Shown piece by piece: positions 51,201 to 60,600 of a stretch of 64,000 nt of DNA (within the stretch, counting starts at the first letter, position 1; each line of letters begins with the position of its first letter). Origin of the DNA: JAFGOG01 sp034429215 (GTDB taxonomy: Bacteria > Chloroflexota > Anaerolineae > JAAYZQ01); NCBI GenBank assembly GCA_034429215.1, contig DAOUGI010000112.1, forward strand, positions 1 through 64,000. The letters run 5' to 3'. The translations under genes were made by a program, and so were the position numbers. The notes beneath the pieces were generated by a model. It was not told where the DNA came from, searched no databases, and worked only from the letters and a program-made list of their open reading frames with translations.

Positions 51201-54134
51201 GAAACCGCTGTAATCCACCCCGGCGCCAACCGAGTCGCCGCTGCCCGGCCCGAGGCCCGACGGCCCGTCGGCCGAGCCCCACCAGTTGCCGGCGGCGGCC
51301 AGCGGGGCCAGCCCGTCGTTGGCCGCCGCGGTGTGGCTGTTGCCGACGATGCAGCTCGCGGTCAGGCCGAGCGTGCCTTCGCCGGTCTGGTAGAGCGCGC
51401 CGCCGTCCGCGGCCTGGTTGCCGCTCACCTGCACGCCGCTGCCCGTCGCGCTCCCGCCGGCCACGTACAGCCCGCCGCCCAGGCCGGCGGCCACGTTGTC
51501 GCTGATCTGGCCGCTGCTCAAGGTCACCGTCCCGGCCAGCACATAGACCCCGCCGCCATTTGCCGTGGTTGTGTTGCGCAGGATCTGGACGCCGTCGATC
51601 GCCACCTGGCCAAAAGCCACGTACAGCCCGCCGCCGCCGTCGTCCGTCCCGGCGCCGGTGGCCATGTTGTCGACGATCTCGCCGCCGCTCAGGGTGGCCG
51701 CCCCGTACTTGACGTAGAGCCCGGCCCCGAAAGTGCTGGTGTTGCCGCTGATGCTGCCGCCGAGCTGGGTGAAGGAGGCGTCGTCGTTGTGGACGAACAC
51801 CCCCTCGCCGGCGTTGGCGCTGATCTGGCCGCCGGCCAGGGTCAGGTGGCCGTGGGCCACATAGACGCCCATCCCGGCGTTGCCGCGGATCTCGCCGCTG
51901 TTCATGGTCACGTCCGCGCCGGTGTCGACCCACATACCCCCCCCGCCCCATACCGGGGCCGTGTTGGTGATGATCTGGACGCCGGTGAGCGTGGCCAGCC
52001 CGCTGACGACCTCCAGGCCGCCCCCGGCGTCGGCGGTGTTGCCGGTGATGACGGCGTTGGTCAGGGTGAGGTTGTCGCCGGCGTGGCGGATGCCGCCGCC
52101 CCAGGCGCCGCTGACATAGCCGCCGGTCACGGTCAGGTTTTCGACGGTGGCGTCCACGCCCGGCGCGATATAGATCCCCCGCCCGCCGCCGTGCGCGTCG
52201 AGCAGCGTGGGGTTGGCATCCGGGTCGGAGGTGGTCCAATTGGCCGGGGTATAGCCGCCGCGGAGGGTCAGGCTCCTGTCCACGTAGGCCACCTGCACAT
52301 TCCCCGACCGGTCGGCCAGCTCGGCGCAGGCGCCGGCGATCTTGATCGTGGCGTAGGGGTTGCTGGCGTCGATGGCGGCCTGGATGGTGGTGAACACGGT
52401 GGCCCCGTCGTCGGGCGTGGCAAAGCAGAGCTGCGCCTCGTAGGCGCCAATGTCGCAGCCCGCGCCCAGCGGGCGGAGCCCGCCGCGCTGATCGACGGCC
52501 ACCGGGCTGCCGGCGATGTCGGCGCACGTCCCGGCGTCGATGGCCGGGCTGCCGGCGCCCGCCGCGTGGGTGTAGGTGGGGCCGCCGTTATCGGCCAGCG
52601 CGCCCAGCAGGGGGTCGGTGTCGAGCAGGTCGGTGGCGGCGAACCCGCTGCCGCCGGCGCTGTTGCCCACCAGATTGTAGCCCTGGCTGTCGACGACCCC
52701 CGAAATGTCGGGATGGTTGTCGGTGACGCTGTTCTGGGCGACGATCGCGCCCTTGAGCGACAGGATGCCGTACAGATCAAAAGCGCCGCCGCCATAGCTG
52801 CTGCCGGCGTTGCCCCACGGCCCGCAGGTTCCGCGCTGGGCCTGGTTGGCCGTGATCGTCCCCAGGCTGACGGCGATCTCGGCGGTGGCGAACTCTTTGT
52901 AATTGAAAATGGCCCCGCCCAGGCCGCCGCCCCCGCCGCCGTCGCCGTCGCCGTTGCCGCCGCCAAAACCGCCCAGGCCGCCGGCGCTGAACGGGCCGCC
53001 GCCGCCGCCCCCGGCAAAACCTCCCGCCCCGCCCGAGCCGCCCATGCCTCCTCCGCCGCCGCCCCCGCCGCCATAGCCGCCGCTGCCGCCGACGTGCGCC
53101 CCCGCGCCGCCCTGGCCAAAGGCGCCGCCGGCCCCGGCGCCGGCGGCGCCGCCGCCGGTGCCTTCGGGGCTGTAGCCGCCCGCGGCCGTGTTGCCGGAGA
53201 AGGTGCTGTTGACGGCGGTAAAGATGCTGCCATAGCCGTTAAACAGGGCGCCGCCCATGCCTCCGCCTCCGCCGCCGCTGCAATCGCCGATGCCCCCATC
53301 GCCGCCCCTGGCGGTGTTGCCCGACAGGGTGCTGGCGACGACGACGGCCGTGGCATAGTCGGCGTTAAAGATGGCCCCGCCCATGCCGGCGCCGCCGCCG
53401 CCCCCGCCGGCAGCGCCCGACGGGCTGCTGTTGCCGCCGTTGCCGCCGATGGCCTTGTTGGCGGCCAGGGTGCTGTCGCTGACGGTCAGGCTGTTGGCGT
53501 TATAGATGCCGCCGCCAAAGCCGCCGTTGCCGCCGCCGGGAGAAGAGCTGGAGTCGGCCCCGTTGGCCCCCTGGGCCACGTTGCCGGTGACCAGGACGCC
53601 GGTGAGGCTCAGCGCGGCGTTGTTATAGATGCCGCCGCCCGAGCCGGCCCGGCCGCTCTGGATCGTCATGCCCGCGATCGTCACCGCGCCGGCGCGGATG
53701 TCGAGCACCCGGTCGGTCAGGTTGCCGTCAACGACCGTGCTGCCTATGCCTGCCCCGTCGATCGCTATCGCCGTCCCGGCCTGGCCCACGTCCAGGTCGC
53801 CGCTGGCGTTGGCGTCCTCGCCGGCCCCGGCCAGCGTCAGCAGGTAGGCGCCGGCGGGCACGGCGATGATATCGGCCGCGCCGCCGGCCGGGCAGGCATC
53901 GACGGCCAGGTCGGTGTTGGCGGCCTGGATCGCCTCGCGCAGCGAGCAGTCGCCGTCGGCGTTCAGCTCGTCGTCGGTGGTGGTCACGGTTATGACCGCC
54001 TGTGGAGCGGCCGCGCCGCGCCCACCCGAGGGCGACGGCTCCACGGCGATCGTGGCCGCCGGGGACAGCAGCAGGATTAGAGCTACAAGGGCAAGCAGGC
54101 ACGACAGCCTGGCCGGGCGTTGGTGAGCCTTCAT
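48282..54134 (-). CDS. CSLREA-domain / beta-helix / DUF11 / PKD surface protein
   Basis: This is a 1,950-residue secreted protein from ATG 54134 (AGGAG 8 bases upstream; an in-frame GTG at 54143 is less likely). Numbered from that ATG: signal peptide about 1-35; CSLREAIQAAN at about 63-73, a mark of a Chloroflexota/Planctomycete-rich surface family; parallel beta-helix repeats with NN/GG turns and a very Gly-rich stretch (about 180-430) up to about 960; a DUF11 domain (KAAQPLLATPGQMVTYTLDF, about 990-1100); three PKD domains (about 1130, 1310 and 1480, each with AFGDG- or NFGDG-like cores); the motif YLPLIVKG near 1800; and a CARDB-like C-terminal beta domain (APDLVVERIDASAGDVQVVI). It is likely a cell-surface or matrix protein, perhaps for carbohydrate or cell contact. 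No catalytic domain is seen. Confidence 0.85.
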   Translation of the reverse strand: MKAHQRPARLSCLLALVALILLLSPAATIAVEPSPSGGRGAAAPQAVITVTTTDDELNADGDCSLREAIQAANTDLAVDACPAGGAADIIAVPAGAYLLTLAGAGEDANASGDLDVGQAGTAIAIDGAGIGSTVVDGNLTDRVLDIRAGAVTIAGMTIQSGRAGSGGGIYNNAALSLTGVLVTGNVAQGANGADSSSSPGGGNGGFGGGIYNANSLTVSDSTLAANKAIGGNGGNSSPSGAAGGGGGGAGMGGAIFNADYATAVVVASTLSGNTARGGDGGIGDCSGGGGGGMGGALFNGYGSIFTAVNSTFSGNTAAGGYSPEGTGGGAAGAGAGGAFGQGGAGAHVGGSGGYGGGGGGGGGMGGSGGAGGFAGGGGGGPFSAGGLGGFGGGNGDGDGGGGGGLGGAIFNYKEFATAEIAVSLGTITANQAQRGTCGPWGNAGSSYGGGAFDLYGILSLKGAIVAQNSVTDNHPDISGVVDSQGYNLVGNSAGGSGFAATDLLDTDPLLGALADNGGPTYTHAAGAGSPAIDAGTCADIAGSPVAVDQRGGLRPLGAGCDIGAYEAQLCFATPDDGATVFTTIQAAIDASNPYATIKIAGACAELADRSGNVQVAYVDRSLTLRGGYTPANWTTSDPDANPTLLDAHGGGRGIYIAPGVDATVENLTVTGGYVSGAWGGGIRHAGDNLTLTNAVITGNTADAGGGLEVVSGLATLTGVQIITNTAPVWGGGGMWVDTGADVTMNSGEIRGNAGMGVYVAHGHLTLAGGQISANAGEGVFVHNDDASFTQLGGSISGNTSTFGAGLYVKYGAATLSGGEIVDNMATGAGTDDGGGGLYVAFGQVAIDGVQILRNTTTANGGGVYVLAGTVTLSSGQISDNVAAGLGGGLYVAGGSATGSGVQVSGNQAADGGALYQTGEGTLGLTASCIVGNSHTAAANDGLAPLAAAGNWWGSADGPSGLGPGSGDSVGAGVDYSGFLTAALPGCGEVPPAGLSIFKAAQPLLATPGQMVTYTLDFASSGPRTAYNVVITDLLTGLLGGAQVVSSGAAITATPGVSYSWTVADLPPGSGGRITITAVVSPGLTGLPAPLDNTAAIAATGGEDSLADNSATASITIVDAAIEGLSAANDSPTTLGWPTAFTATVTSGTNVTYAWAFGDGQVGSGATVSHTYPAAGLYTAVVTATNGAGSAAATTMAYVANEAPIADAGPDQAVAVDQLVALDGTASADPDGHLPLAYGWTQTFGLPVALSDPHAAQPAFTAPAVPTTLEFSLAVTDAYSLPSVGLDSVQVAVGDIPIEGLSAANDSPTTLGQPTAFTAAVTAGSNVTYAWAFGDGQYGSGAAASHTYPAAGLYTAVVTATNGAGSATTTTGVEITNLPPDPGPPSSGFGWVGQMSILDGSGAFDPDGHLPLTCGWTQTAGPAVVLSDPTAVQPTFIAPDTPASLSFSLVVTDAYGLRCTTPAQHDVFVDDMPIGDLSVTNSSPTDFGRPTYFTATVTSGTNVVFEWNFGDGLPLHVVAGASSVVSHTYSVAGAYTATVTATNGNTSAAAGTPVTVTAPPTCLVPLTQAGLTGLPQAYVDLTWFFTATVEPAGPTAPITYTWSPEPATGQGAAVAAYSWAAAGPVTLTVLAENCGGMASASFTVDVMTAITTPVDPGVTTTIVYTDPQVVTTTVIVPPGAISASITLVFSPNPTPTHSIPAGQVFAGHSFDLDAYLGQQLLPGLVFSEPISVGVTYTDQDIAGIREDELKLYYWTGSAWADGAGACSPPSTYSHDLALNRIAVEICHLTEWNIQGPESMKLVYLPLIVKGWIAAPDLVVERIDASAGDVQVVIRNQGTAPVTTEFWVDLYVDPSPPPTRVNQTWDQLGGEGLVWGVDGQVLPLAPGEAITLTVGDPYYWAEHSYVDWPLPAGAALYAQVDSAGDGAYGGVLELDEIRGEPYNNILGPVFPR

Positions 54135-54212
54135 GATTTCCACTCCTCATGCCGCCGCCTGGGCGGCCTGGCTTTAGCTCGCACTCTTTACCTGGGAGCA
54201 TGGCCAATGAAA

Positions 54213-54230
54213 CGGCAGTGATAACACTGC
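54213..54230 (-). promoter_or_regulatory. small palindrome in the 5' leader of the CSLREA gene
   Basis: GGCAGTG, ATAA, CACTGCC form a 7-bp inverted repeat just downstream of the predicted transcription start. It may be an operator or a leader hairpin. Confidence 0.4.
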
Positions 54231-54239
54231 CTTGTGTTC

Positions 54240-54268
54240 AGTATAGGGCATTCTGAGGCCGCTGTCAA
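54240..54268 (-). promoter_or_regulatory. promoter of the CSLREA surface-protein gene
   Basis: Minus strand: TTGACA (54268-54263), 17 bases, TATACT (54245-54240). The leader is about 100 bases. The gene-free stretch 54135-54648 (514 bases) contains this promoter, the palindrome at 54213-54230, a T-rich patch near 54325-54350, a 48-codon reading-frame remnant (54415-54558) and the stem at 54570-54621. Confidence 0.75.
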
Positions 54269-54414
54269 TCACCTCCAGGTCCTACATCCTTTAGCCCATG
54301 CTTGCTCATGAGAAGTCGGGTTTTTCCTGCTTTTCTTTTCTTCTTTAACACATTATTGATCCTTACTGGTTAGCACAAACGGCGGGGAGAGCAAGGTTTG
54401 GGGTAGACGTTTAG

Positions 54415-54558
54415 GGGGTACCGGGGCCAGGGTTGCCGCTGAGCGACTTGCCCAGGTCAAGTCTATCAACGGTGGCCAACCAGGCCGGCGTCCCGGCCAA
54501 CGTGGGTCGGCTGCGCTTCTATCTCCGCCAGGAGGCTCGGTGGGCGCAGCAGGTGTGA
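54415..54558 (+). other. protein-like reading-frame remnant without start codon
   Basis: Between an in-frame TAG (54412) and TGA (54556-54558) runs a frame ending with STVANQAGVPANVGRLRFYL followed by RQEARWAQQV. It looks protein-like, as the tail of a decayed or mobile gene might, but I recognise no family and there is no ATG. It is given only as a possible gene remnant. Confidence 0.2.
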
Positions 54559-54569
54559 GGTCTCGACTC

Positions 54570-54621
54570 GGCCAACCTGACAGGCTCTCCCGAGTCTGCG
54601 AGGGAACCTGTCAGGTTGGCC
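54570..54621. terminator. 15-bp stem-loop after the subtilisin-type protease gene
   Basis: GGCCAACCTGACAGG (54570-54584) and its exact reverse complement (54607-54621) enclose a 22-base loop. It begins 28 bases past the protease stop on the minus strand. There is no T-run, so it may be a palindromic repeat or mRNA end-protecting hairpin. Confidence 0.55.
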
Positions 54622-54648
54622 GTCAAGCTTGGCGTCGCGCAGGACGCA

Positions 54649-57600
54649 CTAGTGGTTTCGGACGACGAGCGGCAGGTGGATGCGCCACGGGACCTGGAAC
54701 TGCCACGGGTCCGACCACGAGCCATAGCCGCACAGGGTGCGGGTGCGCACCCGCCAGCCGTACCACCCCGACGGCAGTGGGGTCAGGGGGGTGAAGGCCG
54801 ACGCCGGCGCTAAAGTTTCGGCGTCGATCTCGGGAGAGCCAAAGGCCGGGTCGAGGTCAGCCTGGATGTGGTAGCCGAGCGCCCCCAGGACGTCCGACCA
54901 GTCAAAGGCCGGTGTGAGGCTGCCGGCGCGGCTGCCGTCGGGCGGCGACAGGAGGTCGGGCATTGGGGCGCCGACGACCAGGGCCCAGGCCGCGGTCCAG
55001 GTCCCTTCGCCGCATTTGTTGGTGGAGAGTACCCGCCAGTAGTACACGCCGTCGGCCAGGGCCGTGCCTGGGATCAGGCTGCTGGCCGTGCTCGTCTCGT
55101 CTACCACAGGCGATGAGAAGGCGGGATCGTCGTCTACCTGGAGCCGGTAGCCTGTCGCTTCCATCACGTCGGTCCAGTCGAAGGTCGGCCGACTGTCGCA
55201 CGAGGTGCCGGCATCGACAGGTGACTCGAGGATTGGGGCGGGCGGGACGGTGATGAGCTCCAGGTCCCAGGGACCAGCCCAGCCGCTTTCGCCGCAGACG
55301 TTGGTGGAGTGGACCCGCCAGAAGTAGGGTCCCAGCGGCAGCGCTGCCGTCGCGGTGTACGCGGAAGCAACGGTGGCGGTGTTGATCTCGGTGGCGCCAA
55401 AGGTTGGGCTGTCGTCGACCTGGATGCGGTAGCCGATCGCCCCGGCCGCGTCGGCCCAATCGAAGGCGGGCGTGACGTCGCAGGTGGTGCTGCCGCTGGG
55501 CGGCAGCGGGTCGGTCGGAACAGCGGGCGGGTCCAGGATCTCCAGGGTTACCGCGGACGACCAGCTCCCCTCGCCACACTCGCCGACGGACCGCACCCGC
55601 CAGTTGTAGACGGACGCGGCCAGCGCCGAGGGCGGGGTGAAGGACGAGGTGGTGACGACGGTGTCGATTTCCGGCGAGGCCCAGTCCGGGTCGTCGTCGA
55701 TCTGGATGCGGTAGGCGGTTGCCGCGCTCACGTCCGGCCAGTCGAGGTCGGGCGTGTGATCGCAGGTGCTAGACGCGTCGGGCGGGGCCAGCCAGCCGGG
55801 CGCCTCGGGCGGCACGACGACGGTGACCTGCCACAATGGCGACCAGACGCTGGCACCGCAGGTGTTGGACGACCGCACGCGCCAGTAGTACCGCCAGGGG
55901 TCCAGCGGCGTTGTTACCGTGTAGGTGGAGCCGGTGGACGTTACATCGAGCTCGGGCGTCGAGAAGTTGAGGTTGTTATCGGCCTGGAGGCGATAGCTCG
56001 CCGCCCCCGGCACGTCGGACCAGTCGAACACGGGTGTGGTGTTGCACGTCCGGCTCCCATCATCCGGCAGGTGCTGCACCGGCGGCGAGGCTCCGACGAT
56101 CAGCGTCCAAGTGTCTGACCAACCCCCTACGCCGCAGGCCCAGAGCGGACGAACCCGCCAGAAGTACCGGCCGGGCGGCAGGTCGGCGAGCGGCGTGTAG
56201 GCCGAGCCATCCACGCTGGTCATGACCTCCGGCGACGCAAAGCTCGGGTCGTCGTCGGCCACCAGCCAGTAGCTCAGCACCCCGACGTCGGCCCAGTCGA
56301 AGGTGGGCGTGGCGTCGCACGTCAAGCTGCCGTTCGGGGGAGCCAGGAGCGCCGGTCCCGAGGGCGGCTCCAGGATGGTGACCGACCAGGCGACCGACCA
56401 GGGGCCATCGCCACATTGATTCTCGGTCAGCACCCGCCAGTATAGGACGCCGGCCGGCAGGGGTGAGGCCGGCGTGTAGGTTGAATCGGTGGTGGTCGAT
56501 ATGACCACCGGGGAGCCAAAGCCGGAATTGTCGTCGATCTGGATGTGGTAGCCCGTCGCCCCGGCCGTGTCGGACCAGTCGAAGGTGGGGGTGTCGTCGC
56601 ACGAGCCGGAGCCGTTCGCCGGCAGTTGGAGAGCGGGGGCGATCGTGGTGGTGATCACATCGAACTGGCGCGATGCTGACCAGAGCCCGGCGCCGCACAT
56701 GTTCGACGCGTTTACCTGCCAGTAGTAGGTGTCAAGCGTCAGCGTTGTCGGCGGAGTATAGTCTGTGCTGGAGGTGCCAACGTCGATGGCCGGCGACAGG
56801 AACTGTGGGTCATCGTCGACGCGGAGCCGGTAGCCGGTGGCGCCGCCCACGCCGTACCAGTCAAAGGCGATGGCCGACTCGCACACTTCTGCGCCGTCCC
56901 CTGGCGTCGCCAGGCTGGGCGACGGGGGCACGGTGATGATCTCAAAGCTCCACGGCGAGCCGGTCGCTCCTGCCGACCACTGCCCGCTGCCGCAGAACCC
57001 GATGGCCCGGACCCGCCAGTAGTAGATGCGGGTTTGGAGTGGGAGCGGGGGGGTATAGCTCGACGTGGCCGACGTGGCACTGATCACTATCGTGTCGAAA
57101 GAAGGTTCCTCGGCCACCTGGATGTCGTACCCCGTCGCCTCGGCCGAGTCGGACCAGTTAAAGGTTGGGGCGCTGTCGCAGGTTTGGGAGCCATCGACGG
57201 GCGCAGGCGCGCCGGGCACGGGCGGCGTGCTGAGAACGGTCACGTTCCAGGCCGCGGACCACAGCCCGTCGCCACACTGGTTGGATGACAGGGTGCGCCA
57301 GTAGTACAGCCCAGGGGCCAGGGGAGTGGTGGGCGTGTAGTGGGAATCGATCGTGGTGGTGATCTGTGGAGAGCCAAAGCTCGGGTCGTCGTCCACCTGG
57401 ATCTTGTACCCCGTGGCGCCGGCCACGTCGCCCCAGTCCAGAGCCGGCCGATCGTCGCAGGCGCCGCTGCCGTCGGGGGGCGCCACCAGGGGCGGAGAGC
57501 TCAGAATGATGGTGACGTCGAGTACCCGAACGTCGGACCACGTCCCGTTTCCACAGTCGTTGAAAGCCAGCACCCGCCAGTAGTAGCGATCCTCCGACAG

Positions 57601-60600
57601 CGGCCAGGGAGCCACGTACTCGGGAGCAGTCGTGGTGGTCTCGATGAGCGGCGATCCAAAGGCCGGGTCGTTGTCCAACTGGATGCGATAGCCCGTTGCT
57701 CCGCTCATGCTTGTCCATGAGAAGGATGGGGCCATGTCATTACAGATGATCGTGCCGTTGGGAGGCGCGATTTGGCTCGCCTGGCCGGGCACGGTGATCC
57801 GCGTAAAGCTGCGCGTGGCCGACCAGTCTCCCTCTCCGCAAGACGTCCGGCTCAGCACGCGCCAATAGTACGGCAAGTCCAGCGTTATCGTCACCTCCGA
57901 GACATAGCCGGAGGCGGTGGTCAAGGCATCGACGGCCGGCGAGTCGAAACTCGAGCTGCTGTCAACCTGGATGCGGTACCCAACGGCTCTGGGCACGCTG
58001 CTCCAGTCAAACTCGGGTGTCTCGACGCAGACGATGCCGTCGGCCAGCGGCAACTGGAGGGCGGGTGCGGGCAGCGGCGTTAGCAGGGTGGTTGCCCAGA
58101 GCGCCGACCACGGCCCGTCGCCGCACATGTTGGTCGCTCTCGCCTGCCAGTAGTAGGCGCCACCGGCCAGGTCGGTCTCGGGCGTGTAGGTCGATTCGGC
58201 CGGCGTGGCGTCGATGGCCGGCGAGCCAAAGGCCGGGTCGTCGTCTACCAGGAGGCGATATCCCGAGGCATAGGTGACGTCGTTCCAGTCAAAAGTCGGC
58301 GTCAGGTCGCATATCTCGCCCCCATTTTCGGGCAAGGTCAGGATCAGCGCGCCGGGGGGCACCACCAGGGTAACGCTCCGGACCGGCGACGACCACGAGC
58401 CGTCGCCGCATTGGTTCGTGCTCTGCACGCGCCAGTAGTAGGCGCCGGCCGCCAGGGCGGTCGCCGGCGTATAGGTCGACACCCCGGGCCGCTGGTTGAC
58501 TTCGGGCGAGCCAAAGTCCGAGTTGTTGTCCACCTGGATGCGATAGGCCGTGGCCCCGGTCACGTCGGACCAGTCGAACATGGGCGTGGTGTCGCAGGTG
58601 CTGGTCGCGTCGGCGGGCGCGGTCAGGGTCGGCGCGGCCAGCGGGACGAGGATGACCACAGTCCGGGCGGCGGACCAGGCGCTCTCGCCGCACTTGTTTG
58701 TCGCGCGGGCGCGCCAGTAGTAGGTCCCGGCCGGCAGGCCGGCGCCCGGCGTATAGTCGGACACGGACGTGCTCTGGTCGATCTCGGGCGAAGAAAAGCC
58801 CGAGTTGTTGTCTACCTGCACGCTGTACCCACTCGCCATCGGCATGTCTGACCAGTTAAAGGTAGGGGTTGTGTCACAGGTGATCTCCCCGTCGTTCGGC
58901 GAGCTCAAGCTGGGGGTCGATGGGGCGGCGATTATGGTCAGTCTCCAGGAGGAAGTGTAGGCGCTGCCACCGCACTGGTTCACTGTCCTGACCTGCCAGT
59001 AGTAGCTCCCAAGCGCCAGCGGCGTTCCCGGAGTGTGGGTCGATTCGGTGGGGTTGGCGTTGATGACCGGCGAGGAAAAGTTGGCGTTGTCGTCTACCTG
59101 GAGGTTGTAGCTGGCCGCCATGGCCACATCGGACCAGTCGAACGCGGGCGTGGCGTCGCAGGTGAGCTCGTTGTCGGGCGGCGACGAGAGGGCAGGTGTG
59201 GCCGGCGTGTCGATGATGGTGACACTCCACACCGCCGCCGTCCATGGACCCTCGCCGCACAGGTAGGTAGAGCGCACCCGCCAATAATAGGTTCCATCCA
59301 CCAGCGCGGACACGGGCGTATACTGAGAACCGGCAATGGTGGTGTTGATGACGGCGTTGTTGAAATCGATGTTGTCGGCCACCTCGAGGCGATAGCCCGT
59401 CGCTCCGGCCACGTCCGCCCAATCGAACGTGGGCAACGCGTTGCAGGTGATCGCCCCGTTTGTCGGGGCCGAAAGAACCGGGGCCACGGGCGGATAGGGC
59501 ACGTCGACGACGAACTGGGCCGATCTGGTAAAGGTCTCGCCGTAGGACAGACTGACGGCATCGACATCCACAGATTGCCAGCCACGTCCCGTTGCTTGCA
59601 GGCTCCACTGAGCCACGGACGACGAGCCGTCGCCGATCACGCCCAGGCCGGCCGGGTTGTTCCCGCCCACCACCGTGAGCGACGGCGGGAGGGTGAGCAA
59701 GACCTCGACGTCGTGGGCCGCCAGGCCGCCGGTATTGGTCACAGTGACGGACACCGGCCAGACGTCGCCCGGGCACCTTTGCGAATAGTCAGGAGGCTCG
59801 AGGGTGAGCGCCGGGCCGGAGGCCGCGGTGAAGGACTCGTATGTGGCCAGGGCAAAGGTCTCGGCCGCGGCGCCGTGGAATGGGCTGTTGGCCGCGTCGA
59901 CCTTGATCACCGCCGAGACGGGATTGGCGGTCGATGTGACAACGTGAACGTTGTCTATGGCGCCTGTGTCCGAACCGAGCAGCGTGTTGTTGTCCTGGCT
60001 ATAGACGTACAGGTCGAGGTTGTTTAGAGGATAGACGGTAGTGGGCGTGATCTCGTTGTTGTAGGCGACCTGCCGGTTCCAGACCAGCGCCGCGCTGTCG
60101 CCGGCGTCCCAGCCGCCCTGGTAGAACTGCAAGTCGGGCGCCGGCGAGATGCTGTCCAGGAGGGTGTCGTTTCTGTGGTCCCAGGCTTGACCCAGGTCGA
60201 TGTATCCCCAGCCATACTCTGGGTCCCAGCCGGGCGGTCCTTTGTCTTCGGCGGTGTTGATCAGGAGCGCCTTTTGTTCACGGGGGTCGGTGATGCCATA
60301 TTCCTGGAGCAGGAGGATGGCGCCCGTGACGTGGGCGGCCGCGGCGCTGGTGCCGGTGACGTTCGAGAATGCTGTGTCGCTGTTGTTGTCCGTCGAGCCG
60401 ATGTTTGTGCCGGGAGCGGACAGGTCGGGCTTTTTCCGGCCGCCCGGCGTTTCCCCCCAGGCGCTGGTCGGGTTGATCGTGTCATCGTCCCGATTTGGAG
60501 TAGAGCTCGAAGCATCACCGGTGTCGTTGACGTTGCCCACCGTGATCACATTGTAGGCAATGCCGGGATCGCCCACGTAGCGAGTGCACGTGATGCCGTC

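Noticed and set aside
50376..54080. A 1,234-codon open frame on the plus strand opposite the CSLREA protein gene
   Set aside because: Its translation is low-complexity Gly/Ala/Asp/Val and mirrors the Gly-rich and beta-helix repeats; it has no start context and no recognisable domain.
54690..59497. Possible CRISPR-like or satellite array because of regular spacing
   Set aside because: The roughly 283-bp periodicity comes from 17 protein domains in one open frame; the DNA copies are diverged and there are no short spacers.
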